NCBI GenBank assembly: GCA_014218235.1 | Contig: CM024753.1 | Location: forward strand, 183,372,348 to 183,436,347 | Length of the DNA stretch: 64,000 nucleotides | Source of the DNA: Colocasia esculenta | Taxonomy: Eukaryota > Streptophyta > Magnoliopsida > Alismatales > Araceae | Direction of reading: 5' to 3' | In this document: one piece after another, positions 20,974 through 30,965 of the stretch | Numbering within the stretch: the first letter of the stretch is position 1 | How the letters are laid out: each line of letters begins with the position of its first letter | Notes under the pieces: generated by a model | What the model was told of the DNA's origin: nothing | The model's database searches: none | What the model saw: only the letters and a program-made list of their open reading frames with translations | Program-made: the position numbers and the translations under genes

Positions 20974-21915
20974 TCATTTGTTAAATACTCTATATCCTTT
21001 GGGTTTGGAAGCATACCCCATGAATATACCTTCATCTGATTTGGAGTCTAGCTTACCAATATCTCTTTTACCGTTGTTGTGGATAAAGTATGGACATCCG
21101 AATGTCCTGAAATGGCTGATTTTCGGCTTCTTCTGCTTGTATAGATCATATGAAGTCTTTTTCAAGATTGGCCTGATCATTACTCTGTTGATGATATAGC
21201 ATGCTGTGTTGATGGCTTCGGCCCAAAAATATCTTGGCAAATCATATTCTGATAGCATTGTCCTTGCCATATCCAATATGGTTCTATTCTTTCTTTCAGC
21301 AACTCCATTTTGTTGTGGTGTCCTTGGTGCTGAGAAGTTGTGTTCTATTCCTTGACTATCACAGAATTTTGCAAAACTCTCATTCTGAAATTCTCCTCCA
21401 TGATCTGATCGGATACTAATGATGCTATACGTCTTATCCTTTTAAACTTTCTTGCTGAAACTAACAAAACTCTCAAAAGTATCATCCTTGTGTTCTAGGA
21501 AAGAAACCCATGTAAACCTGGAGTAGTCATCTACTATAACAAATCCAAAGTTCTTTCCCCCGAGACTTGTGGTCCTCATTGGCCCAAATAGGTCCATATG
21601 TAGAAGTTCTAAGGGTTTAGAGGTTGTTACCACAGTCTTTGACTTGAAAGATGACTTGGTGTGCTTCCCTTTTGCACACAGCCTACAGACACCATTCATT
21701 TTTGCACTAACCTTGGGTAGACCTTCCACCAAGCTTCTCTTGATGAACTTTCTCATGCCATCCAAGCTGCAGTGGCCCAGTCTTCGGTGCCAGAGATCTG
21801 TTGACTGCTCTTTATTTGTTGCCAGACATATGTCCTGATCCTTTAGTTCTTCCAAATAAAGTACATACAGGTTCTTTTCCCTGCTGGCTTCAAACACGAC
21901 TGCACCATCCTTCAT
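20974..21915 (-). pseudogene. Element A integrase, one internal stop
   Basis: GAG-pre-integrase and zinc motif (LWHRRLGH ... CRLCAKGK), then the catalytic core with D in LLHMDLFGP, D in the following SDHGGEF segment and E in the QQNGVAERKNR segment. A TAA near 21441 separates 21442-21915 from 20974-21276, but homology runs through. The family inserts element cDNA into chromosomes. The gap to the RT frame (20879-20973) is also disrupted. Confidence 0.8.
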
Positions 21916-21933
21916 AATACTGCACTTTGACTC

Positions 21934-22345
21934 TTAAAATATGATCTGATGTCCTTTATCGCACAGCTGGCTGATACTAATAAGGTTGTGCTTCAGTCCT
22001 TTCACACAAAGTACATCTTCAATGATAACTTTTCCTTTGCTACCAACCGGTCCGCAACCTATTACAGTTCCTTTGCCATTGTCACCATATGTAACTGTGC
22101 CTTCTTCAGCTTTAAGGTGAGAGAACAACTTCTTGTTACCTGACATATGCCTTGAGCATCTGCTATCTAAGTACCATTTGGATGCTCGAAGGTTTCCTTG
22201 CATTAAAAACATTAAACTTTAGGTACCCAAGTTCTTTTGGGTCCTGATTGGTTAGTATCATCAATTTTTTCTTTTAATTATCCATATTTTATGTTTAGTT
22301 GGACATGATACTTTAATGTGTCCTAACTTATTGCAATGGCTACAG
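21934..22345 (-). pseudogene. Element A second zinc knuckle and protease, active site altered
   Basis: Near 22290-22345 a second knuckle, C-x2-C-x4-H-x4-C (CSHCNKLGHIKVSC), is readable, followed by stops. 21934-22212 is the aspartic-protease region: the WYLDS...CSRHMSG motif here reads LDSRCS where element B reads LDSGCS. The glycine of the catalytic D-S/T-G triad is therefore arginine, which should abolish activity. Confidence 0.75.
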
Positions 22346-22407
22346 CAAGACATTTTAGTTATCCTTTCAGTTGGAATGTATTTAAGATTTGACTTATATG
22401 TTGTGTC

Positions 22408-23990
22408 TTATTCAGGTACAAATTTAGGAGTTGGATATGTTTTAGGATATACTACTGTTTCCTCATTATCGGGAGGAGTATAACCTAATCCATGTTTCTT
22501 TTTACCTGACCGTCTAGCACCTTTTAATATTAATGTTGTTTTGCCATTAGTAAATTTTTCTAGTGTACTTGACAATTTTTCATTTTCTGTTGTTAAGGTG
22601 TTAACTTCTTGTTTTAATTTATCTACAGTTTTTTGGTTTTTCAAACTCGCTAATTGTTCATTTTTATTTTTCAAGTCTTCACATAACAATTCATTTCTCC
22701 TTTTTAGTTCAGTAATTTGTTTTTCCATTTGCTCATTTTTAGATTTTAAGTCTGAATTAGTATTTTCTAAGTATGCGAGATTTTTCTTATTGGCTTTTAG
22801 TGATTTACACACTTCTTTATATTTATAATACAGTTCATTAAACGCTTCTTCTAAGTTGTCAGAATCAGATTCATTGCACGAAGAGAAAGATGAGTCTGAT
22901 GTTACCTTGTCTTCGAGGTTGGCCATGAATGTCAGGTTGGCTTCTTCTTCTTCTTCATTGCTTGAGCCTGACTTGCTGTCCGAATCACTACTGTTGTCCC
23001 ATGCTGCTGCCATGGCTTTCTTCTTAAATCTTCTGGGTCTTCTGGTGCTGTCTTTCTTTCTGAACTCAGTTTTCTTGAGCTTCGGACATTCTGCCTTGAT
23101 ATGTCTGGGATTTTTGCATTCATAACATATGGGCTCAGATTTCTTTGAGTCCTTTACTTCAGGTTTCTTGAGATCTTTTCCTTTCTTAAAGTATCTTCTG
23201 CCAGAATGATATTTTTTCTTGGCAAGTATACGTTGCAATCTTCTAGAGAGGAATGCTTCCTCATCTTCGCTGCCTTCTGCACTTTCAACACTGTCTGACT
23301 CTTCACTTAATGTGTCTTTTGCTGCCTTGAGAGCATTGTTGTGCTTCTTTTTGCTCGAAGACTCTCCCAACCTCTCCATGTTGATCTCATGGGTCATTAG
23401 GAACCCAATGAGTTTCTCCAATGACATTCTCTTCAGGTCATTTGCTTCTTCTATTGCTGTTACTTTGGGAGTCCACGAAGCTGGTAGGGATCTTAGGATT
23501 TTTTTGACCATATCTCCCATTTCATAGGTCTTTCCAGGACCAGCTAACCCATTAGTAATATCTGTAAATCTGCTGTACATCTGGGTTATTGACTCTCCTG
23601 GCTGCTTCTGAAATCTTTCGTATTGTGTCACCAGAATATCTATTCTGGTTTCTTTCACTTTGTACTGCCTTCATACGTGATCCTTAACTTTTCCCACATC
23701 TCCATAGCTGACTTGCAGGAAGATATGTGGTTAAACTCTTTCTTGCTAAGAGCACAACATAGGATACTCTTGGCCTTACAGTTCAGAGAAATCTTTTTCT
23801 TGTCATCTTCCGTCCATTTATCTTTTTCATTCGTGACCAGAAGATCTCCTTCTTCAATAATCGACCAGATCTGATAGTCAAGTCCTTGTAGAAAGAATTC
23901 CATCCTTGTTTTCCAATATGTGTAGTCTTCACCATCGAACAACAGTGGCTTGTTTACTAACTGACCTTCGAAGTGACCTTGGGCTGCCAT
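22408..23990 (-). pseudogene. gag: Element A gag, single-base frameshift
   Basis: 23655-23990 (start MAAQGHFEG) and 22408-23658 together form one gag. They overlap in different frames at YEGSTK/VKETRIDI, which a one-base deletion explains. The first part is the Copia gag N-terminal domain (YWKTRMEFFL). The second has the UBN2-type core, a CYECKNPRHIKAEC zinc knuckle (C-x2-C-x4-H-x4-C), an acidic serine-rich stretch and a long coiled coil of K/N/E-rich heptads (about 22560-22850). SIRE-type gag proteins are unusually long in the same way. Confidence 0.85.
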
Positions 23991-24041
23991 TTGATCTTTT
24001 CTCTTCAGATCGTTGGATCTTCTTCTTTGTCGAAGAGACTA

Positions 24042-24053
24042 GATCTGATGCCA
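24042..24053 (-). other. Primer binding site of element A
   Basis: Minus strand TGGCATCAGATC, two mismatches from the initiator-tRNA-Met site TGGTATCAGAGC used by many plant Copia elements. It lies two bases inside the LTR edge at 24056. Confidence 0.7.
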
Positions 24054-24055
24054 CT

Positions 24056-25940
24056 TGTTGCCCAGCTAGCATGCCCAGAGGGGGGTGAATGGGATTCTTT
24101 AAAATTTGATTATCTAAAACCTATCCACAAAAATGTTCACACAACAAGCACTTCGATGATTGTTAACATTAGTGAAAATTAAACAACAAACACAAAGCGA
24201 GCAATCACACTACACAAGATTTTATCCTGGTTCGGACCTCCTCTCCATAGGAGTCCTACGTCCAGTCCCTGAGCAACAACTCAGGATTCACTACCCAAGG
24301 GTACAGTCCTCCTCAAGGACACTTACACACCCAGCCACAGCTGGTCTTCTCTTCACAACCAGAAGAGGAATACAACACCCTGGAACCCTCCAGGTCTTCC
24401 TTCAACACGAAGGGAAAAACACCCTGGAACCCCCAGGTCTTCCTTCAACACGAAGGGAATAACACAAAGATGTGTTCAAGGGATGATACGCCCCTAGACC
24501 AAGCTAATAGCACAGTACTTAATCCGAAGCGAAGACTGAGAGAAAAAAAATCTACAAAGAAGAACACTCTCAGTTCACAAAAGCTCTCTCAAGGTTCTAC
24601 ACTAGACACAGAGAGCAAAGAGCTACAACAAGACGATGGAGTGAGACTTGAGCTCTTCTATGGTGCTTGCAGATTTTGAATTCTGAAGTCGTTGAAGTAT
24701 TCGTTGTCTCTAAGTTCAGAGAACGTTAGACTACATGGCTTTCCTTTGCAGTCAATGGTTCTTTGTGTTCCATGCACGTAAGAAGAAAATCCTTCTTGAT
24801 ATCCCCCAACTTCTACTTTATCCAACGTTGTATAGAGTTGTGCTGTCAGAGACCTGCACACATTAAATGCTAAAACATAGACAGCTAAGCTGTCTCTTGT
24901 TGTCAGTCAATGTTAGAGTGAGAGAACATCAAAATAGAAATTCCATTCTGTCTTTTCAAAAGATATTACATGCAGAAGCATAAGAATAGAAGATATCTGG
25001 ACATGCATCGTGTAGAGAAATATACGGTTATATTTAATGCATGGATAACAGAGAAATACGCGGGATGACTTTGACTTGTCAAGATATTTAAATATCAAGT
25101 TGTTATAGCTCATGAAATCGATATGAACAAGACTTATAGAATCGGTGTGTGAATGAGTCATTGTTCATGTGAATCGTTGCATGTTCATAACTAAATCGAT
25201 ATACACACAAATCGTTATATACTCATAATAAAATCATTATGAGCAAGTCGCTGTGAACAAATAGATATATTGACCAAGTCGATGTTGTGACTTATCGAAT
25301 CGTTACAGCAAGTAAATCATTGTGTAACTTATCGAGTCGATGTAAATACCAAATCGATGTGGAACTTATCGAATCGTTGTGAGAAACAAATCGTTATGAG
25401 ACCAAGTCGTTGTTCTCACTTATCAAATCGATGTGAAACAAAATCGATGTGAGAGCAAATCATTGTTCTCACTTATTAAATCGATGTGAAGCAAAATCGA
25501 TTTGAGAGCAAATCGTTGTTCTCGATCGAAATCGATGTGATCACTTAGTGAATCGTTCTGAGATCGAAATCGATGTGATCACTTAGCGAATCGTTATGAG
25601 ATCGAAATCGATGCGATCACTTAGCGAATCGTTCTGAGATCGAAATCGATGTAAACCCAAAAATGATATGAACTTTATGAAAGAGTTATTCTTTGCGATG
25701 ACTTATGAAATCGTTATACTTCAAAGCGAGTTGATGTGTACTTAGAGAAATTTCATGCTCTGAAAATTAAAAACAACAATGTAAGGATTTACTTACAAGT
25801 CTTTGCTTGATTTTGCCTGGTTTATTTCCTGTGACTAAGCTTCATGAAAACTTGTTAGATACTAATTGTTAGGATTTTGTTAATCACTAAAATAGATATA
25901 TAATTCATGAAATTATATGAGGATGATCTGATCATCATAC
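24056..25940 (-). repeat. 5' LTR of element A
   Basis: Starts TGTTGCCCAGC on the plus strand, with AGAGGGGGGTGAATGGG just inside, as in the LTRs at 52963 and 54630. It contains TATCCTGGTTCGG and CTACGTCCAG, shared with those LTRs. The right part holds the AATCGATG box array. The right edge is uncertain (25.85-25.94 kb), because the partner LTR is not in the window. Confidence 0.65.
25100..25740. repeat. Array of AATCGATG/AATCGTT boxes in the LTR of element A
   Basis: More than twenty boxes of the form AATCG(A/T)TGTG. In the best-kept part they alternate at 21 and 17 bp (starts 25530, 25551, 25568, 25589, 25606, 25627), a 38 bp repeat. By position it belongs to the U3 part of the LTR. Confidence 0.8.
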
Positions 25941-26174
25941 CCTTGATGCGATCAGTGAGATCGGTCACATCCTCCAGCAGTTGTGCTTTCTTGACCATCT
26001 CTGGATAGGTCTGAATGTCCAGAGGTGCCAGTTGTGTGATGTAGGCGGGCCTGAGACCATTAAGAAAGCGTTTTGCCTTCATTCGTTCTCTGCCGACTAG
26101 ATGATTGACATATCATGCCAATCGGGAGAACTGTGCTTCATATTCGGCGACTGTGAGGTTCCTTTGTTTCAATG
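25941..26174 (-). pseudogene. gag: Gypsy element C gag, distal part
   Basis: Reads LTVAEYEAQFSRLA, then VNHLVGRERMKAKRFLNGLRPAYI and LLEDVTDLTDRIKG, typical of Del/Tekay-like gag. It continues, in frame, the fragment at 37607-38017, from which it is separated by element B. One stop lies after FSRLA. The left side abuts the LTR of element A, so the zinc knuckle and pol are outside the window. Confidence 0.8.
26170..26174. repeat. Target site duplication CAATG, left of element B
   Basis: CAATG immediately before the LTR start TGAAGGGTTG at 26175. An identical CAATG follows the other LTR at 37607. Confidence 0.95.
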
Positions 26175-27479
26175 TGAAGGGTTGAGGAAATTCCCAATAT
26201 GGTAATCTAGAAGGGGGGTTGAATAGATTACTGTCTCTTAAAAACTATTATCACGTTCTTTTTCTTAAAGCACAGATTATCAAGACAGTATCAAGATCTA
26301 AACTATGTGTAGATGATGTAGAAACCTATCTAGCGTGTGAATATGCAACGTGTCTATCAAACATCTATCGTAGAAACGATCAAACCACGAGACACGCAGA
26401 TTTACGTGGTTCGGAGTACACAACCGTGTATCCTACGTCCACGGCACACACACACACACAGAGTAAACTGCTTATGAGCGAGTTCGGTGACTACAACTCA
26501 CACACACACGTGTTTTCTGATGTGCACCCACGATCAGAACAACACACACACGTGATCTCAAGCACAAGAGACGCTTGAATCACACAAACACACACACGGT
26601 TGATGAGAATTATGAAACAGGAAGAGTTCAGAGTGTAGGAGTAAATCCTGATGTGGAACTCTTCTGAGAACGCCTGGATGGAGTTCAAACTTCGACTTGA
26701 GTGCTCTGGATTTATGGAGAAGGTTGAATCCACGACGATCTATCTTCAGTACTGCAGGATCAACAGATCTTTCGGTCTCTGCACTGCAGACTTGAAGCAG
26801 AGTAGCAGCAACTTCTTTTCTCTTGGACTTGGCTTTAGGGTTTTTGGTTGTGTCTGCTTCTGTACGAGATTCTCTTCAAAAGAATACTTATATAGTTGTG
26901 TTTTCATGTGGAGAGTCGTGGGACTTGAAAACACAATCTTGGATATGAAGGAAGGCTTCCGTATTTGAAGATCCTCTGTGTCTGTCGACAGATTGCAACA
27001 GATTTGCAATAGACAGACTTCAGGTTGCTCTGGCCTATGGCATCTGTCGACAGGCGACACATATCTGTCGACATGTAGAGTCAGTTTTTCCAAAACACAG
27101 AACTCTGGCATTTCTGTCTGTGACATCTGTCGACAGGTCTCTGAGCATCTGTCGACAGGTGCTCTCAGTACTTTTCTGTCTGATCACAACTGTGGCATCT
27201 GTCGACATATGCCTTTGGGTCTGTCGACAGGTACATGTATACACTGTGATTGTGATCATTTTCTCATGATTTGAGAAGGCTTGGTTATATGCATTTGTAC
27301 CTACATGATAAAACATGTATAGTTAGGTATAATGAAGACATAGATAACCAAATATTGTATCATGTTAATTGACATGTATGAAACCTCAATTCAACTCATT
27401 CATCATTAAAAACATTGTTTGACTTTCATTTATCACTTAGAGTGTGAATTCACTTAGTTTCCAGAATATGAACCCAACA
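26175..27479 (-). repeat. 3' LTR of element B
   Basis: 1305 bp, TG...CA. It contains a CA microsatellite near 26440-26465, a TATA box on the minus strand (plus-strand CTTATATA at 26887-26894) and seven CTGTCGACAG-type boxes (26984 to about 27225). It lacks the ~20 bp that forms the extra box in the other LTR. Confidence 0.95.
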
Positions 27480-27497
27480 TTCTCCCCCTTTTTGATG
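27480..27497 (-). other. Polypurine tract of element B
   Basis: On the minus strand ATCAAAAAGGGGGAGAA leads directly into TGTTGGGTTC. This is the hallmark tract of SIRE-like elements, and primes plus-strand DNA synthesis. A second similar string lies near 27540. Confidence 0.9.
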
Positions 27498-27769
27498 ATG
27501 ACAAAATTATTCAATTAATGCTCATGAACTTGAGGTTTCTTCTCCCCCTTTTGACAACATCAAAAGTAAAGACAACAATCACATATGTAGATTTGCACAG
27601 AACATGTGATTTCATTCATAGGAAAGTGAAGCATTCACATGACAAAAGTGTGACTGGAGTAACATGAAGTGAAAATACATAAAAAATGAAATAACAAAAG
27701 ACAGAAACAACATTGCTCAGACTGAAATGAAAGTACAGGACATGACCCACTCCTATACATCTAGTATAT

Positions 27770-28954
27770 CTAAGCAGCATCATCTTCAGGAGCTTGAGGA
27801 GGGGCATGACGCTCAGTTGCAAGTCTGTCAATGCGTGTGTCCAAGGTATCCATTCTTTCATTCAGCCTCTCAAAACCATGTGTCATTTGGACTTGTAGCT
27901 GGGCTATCAAATCCCTAATGGAGGGCTGAGCAGCTACACCAACACCAGCATCTCCCGGAGCATCTAGTGGCTCTGACTGGGAGTCTTCATCACCTTCTTC
28001 AGCATCGTCTTCATCATCAGGTTGATCGTCATCCCCAATGTAATCTTCATCCTCGGCAGCAGCAGGTGCCTTGCCCTTAAGTTCCCGGGTGACGACCCCA
28101 TCCACTAGCTTGTAGCCCATGCGTGAGGCGGCAGTGATATCAAAGCTGTTGCGGGAGTTGAGTGAGACACACTCACTGTCTGGAATGGGAATGCCAATAA
28201 ACTTCAAAAGAGAAGTAATTTGGCAAGCAAAGGGCATGGATCTCCTGGGTTGGTAGAAGCACTTGGTGATCAAGTGAAACATCAGGAGAGGAAGATTGAT
28301 TGGTTCACAATTAAGGAAGAAGGTAAACAGTGATTTGTGAACATTGGTGACGAGTTCACGACTGCCATGCTTTGGCGCAATGCAAGTGGTGAAGATTTGG
28401 TGAATCATGCGGTTGAGTGGAGGGAAGGTGTTGGCATTGAGCTTAGCAATCTCCTTTGTTGTATCATAAGGTTGAAGAGTAAGAAGGGGATAGTAGACAG
28501 AGGCGTCTGGATGATGAGCAAGAATATCCGCCCCGGTGTTCGGAATCTGGAGGGCAGTGCTAAGAAGGTTAGCAGTGATTTGAAAGGGAGTGCCCTTCAC
28601 AGAGGTGTAGAACCCTTGAGTAGAGGTGGAGAGATTGTTGAAGAACTCAGTTACGGCAGTGGGGGAGTATGCCGTATGAGCGTAGAGAAAGACTGTCCAA
28701 CCCTGGGTATCGAACAGGGGTTGGAGGTTGGGAAAGAGATCGGCCAAGGAGTGGAAATCCACAAAACGTGGAGGAACAAACTTTGTGAATGTACCGTGAA
28801 CCCGTTTGAGATTGAGACGGGGAGGTACGACCAACTCTGGAAGGCGATCATCCCGGTGTTTGGTCCGACGTTCATCGTGAGCCCTGGATCCTTCGCCGGG
28901 CGAGGAGGAGGCGGGACGACGACGTGAGGCCAACTTCTTCGCCTTGGGTGCCAT
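27770..28954 (-). CDS. Extra ORF of element B (putative plant transposon protein, 394 aa)
   Basis: Intact frame between pol and the 3' LTR, in the place of the env-like ORF of SIRE-type elements. The N terminus is basic (PKAKKLASRRR). A central domain includes GFYTSVKGTPFQI and LNRMIHQIFTTCIAPKHGS, matching the corresponding parts of element A. The C terminus is strongly acidic (about 27960-28060), then a short coiled-coil-like end (QMTHGFERLNERMDTLD). I see no signal peptide or membrane segment, so env function is not supported; a nucleic-acid or chromatin role is only a guess. It is the only long undamaged frame in B and has its own promoter-like upstream region. The plus-strand frame opposite (28337-28927) is a shadow. 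Confidence 0.8.
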   Translation of the reverse strand: MAPKAKKLASRRRPASSSPGEGSRAHDERRTKHRDDRLPELVVPPRLNLKRVHGTFTKFVPPRFVDFHSLADLFPNLQPLFDTQGWTVFLYAHTAYSPTAVTEFFNNLSTSTQGFYTSVKGTPFQITANLLSTALQIPNTGADILAHHPDASVYYPLLTLQPYDTTKEIAKLNANTFPPLNRMIHQIFTTCIAPKHGSRELVTNVHKSLFTFFLNCEPINLPLLMFHLITKCFYQPRRSMPFACQITSLLKFIGIPIPDSECVSLNSRNSFDITAASRMGYKLVDGVVTRELKGKAPAAAEDEDYIGDDDQPDDEDDAEEGDEDSQSEPLDAPGDAGVGVAAQPSIRDLIAQLQVQMTHGFERLNERMDTLDTRIDRLATERHAPPQAPEDDAA

Positions 28955-29118
28955 GGAAAAGATGAGGCACGGATGGAGGAAGGGGAAGAAGTGCTGGAGA
29001 CAGTGGAAAGAATAAGGGAGATGGAGGTAGGGTTTCCCGTCCAGAAAGGGAAGAGGATGTATGTGGGAGAGGGAAGGGATGGCTGGGGTGGTGTTGGATG
29101 TGGAAAGGGCCGGAGATG

Positions 29119-29246
29119 CCTATATAAAGGAGGAGGGGGGAGTTTAAAAGGCAATGGCCCACCAAATCTGCCCCAAACGGCGTGTCCGTTGAGCTTCCAA
29201 ACAGGACAGCCGGCGTCTGTCGACAGACAGATTTGTATCTGTCGAC
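29119..29246 (-). promoter_or_regulatory. Promoter-like region of the extra ORF, copying the LTR promoter layout
   Basis: Two CTGTCGACAG-type palindromes (GTCGAC at 29219 and 29241, 22 bp apart) lie 91 bp upstream, in minus sense, of a TATA-like run at 29119-29128. In the LTR the nearest box lies 90 bp from the TATA box (37090 to 37000). The ORF start is about 165 bp below the TATA. Function is inferred from layout only. Confidence 0.6.
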
Positions 29247-29259
29247 AGATGCTTGCAGA

Positions 29260-30965
29260 ATATGACTTTGTTGGATTTTTGTAAGGAATTTGAAGTGGAA
29301 CTCTTGAGCAGTGGTTTTTAATGATTACCTAAGGTGAATAGATGACGAATACATATATAAGAACCTATCATATACATGTAGATGTAAAGCCACTTCAAAT
29401 ATCTTAATGGTTCAAACATAATACTGAATTAGCCTGAAGTTGAAGCATGAAGAAAACACTTACGGGTATCCAAAAAGAAACACTTTTACTCTTCTTTTTA
29501 TTAATTAGAGTATAGGACAACACAATCCTCAGTGTGGAGGTACAAATGATCAAGGAGGGAAATATCTAAATGTCAAGACATTCAAAAACATCAATTACTC
29601 ATGGGAATTATCACTCAGTGGAGGCTTCACACTATTGCATTATTGTCGATATTTGCCATTCATTTATTCAATGGGAAAAACTGGTAATTAAGATAACTTC
29701 TCGCCTTTGAACATGAGGATAGACAGTATTCGTGCCCGTACCCCCAGTTACTCAGTGAAAGTGTCCATTATACCGTTGTACAGAGTTGACGAATTAGCCT
29801 TTTGACGCGAGGGCAAACATTTGTGATGCCCACTCCCCGGTTACTTAGCAAGACTCATCATTGCTCTGCATTTTTCCAAATTTTGTAGTTTTAATCTAAT
29901 GGAATGAAATTGTTTAGAAATAGGTAGCTTTTCTCCAAGTATTGTGTTAATAACCCAAGATTAATATAGTGATTGATTATCTATCAATTGTAAACATTAA
30001 ACTCAATGATCATAATACCAAAAAAAAGAATCATGTTTGCCTATATGTAAATAATGAAGAAGAGTTAGGTGTTAAGTTTTTGAAAATGGTGAAATGTTTT
30101 CAGAATGATGGAACCTAGACTTAACTTGAGTATTATGTAAAAATCACAAGATTGTTGAGAAATTGCTTTAATATCTTATGCACATGATGTGATCAGATAT
30201 GTAATTAACATCATATAAACACCTTAGACATTTTAAAGAAACCAGCTCAAGGAGGTTTTGATTGAATAGGCTTGGAATTCCAGGTAGAAAGGTGTCTGTC
30301 GACAGCTAAGTGGAGCCTGTCGACAGGTACACTCAGACAGAGTGTTGGCTGTGCGGGGAGGACAAAACCTGTGAGATCTGTCGACAGATGCATGGTCGAC
30401 TGTCGACAGATGCACACAGAGTTCAGAACCTGTGGTCTGTGGATGCCTATCTGTCGACAGGAAAAGAAGGAGCTGTCGACAGATCCTTGTTGAAGGCCAG
30501 TTTAGAGAAAGAAGGGAATATGAAAGGATCATCCCATGTGAAGGAGTTGATGAACAGCAAGAAGAAATGATTTCCTTCACAATAGCACCCAACTTTTGAA
30601 CTACCTCCCCCATAATGTGTGCTCATAAAAAGACACAAAGTTTGATCAATGCAATTCAATTCAAGCAAGATATGCACACTTGTATTCAGCAAAACATTCA
30701 TGAAATTGAGACTGTTTTTGGTATTTTCCAATTTATGATTTTTTTTTTGTTAATAGAGTAATTTGGCTAATGAAATGAGACTTACCCCTTTATCCAACAT
30801 GGATGTCCCTTCATGGGCTCCAACTACGGGTACTTGGCGGAGAATGTTTTCTCACGCATAATGAAGGTTTCCAAACAAGCCGAACTTGTTTTTCCACAAT
30901 CACCATTTGATATACCCCATAGTTGTTGCTTACGAGGAACATTCATCAAGGACTTGGGATATGTG
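29260..30965. other. Non-coding spacer between RNase H and extra ORF of element B
   Basis: AT-rich, no credible gene. Holds a further cluster of six CTGTCGACAG-type boxes (30298-30480) and two diverged copies of a ~100 bp stretch ending in CCCCCAGTTACTCAG / CCCCGGTTACTTAG (about 29700-29870). SIRE-like elements commonly have a long spacer here. Confidence 0.7.
30298..30480. repeat. Cluster of paired GTCGAC boxes in the spacer of element B
   Basis: GTCGAC starts at 30298/30319, 30380/30402 (with an overlapping extra at 30395) and 30453/30475. Within pairs the spacing is 21-22 bp, the same as in the LTR. Confidence 0.85.

Larger units (their letters stand above)
17862..25940 (-). mobile_element. 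SIRE-like Copia retrotransposon A, decayed and interrupted
   Basis: Minus-strand order gag, protease, integrase, reverse transcriptase, RNase H, then an extra ORF; this is the Copia order with the SIRE/Maximus-type 3' addition. The primer site and 5' LTR lie at 24042-25940. Its extra ORF is cut at 17861/17862 by the gag-only element, so its 3' LTR lies outside the window. Frameshifts and nonsense changes are scattered through the genes. The right edge is approximate, judged from where Gypsy gag coding resumes. Confidence 0.8.

Noticed and set aside
28337..28927. 196-codon plus-strand frame
   Set aside because: Lies opposite the extra ORF of element B, which has family similarity with element A; a shadow.
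27770..28954. Envelope protein for the extra ORF
   Set aside because: No signal peptide, membrane segment or glycoprotein-like features; kept as a protein of unknown role.
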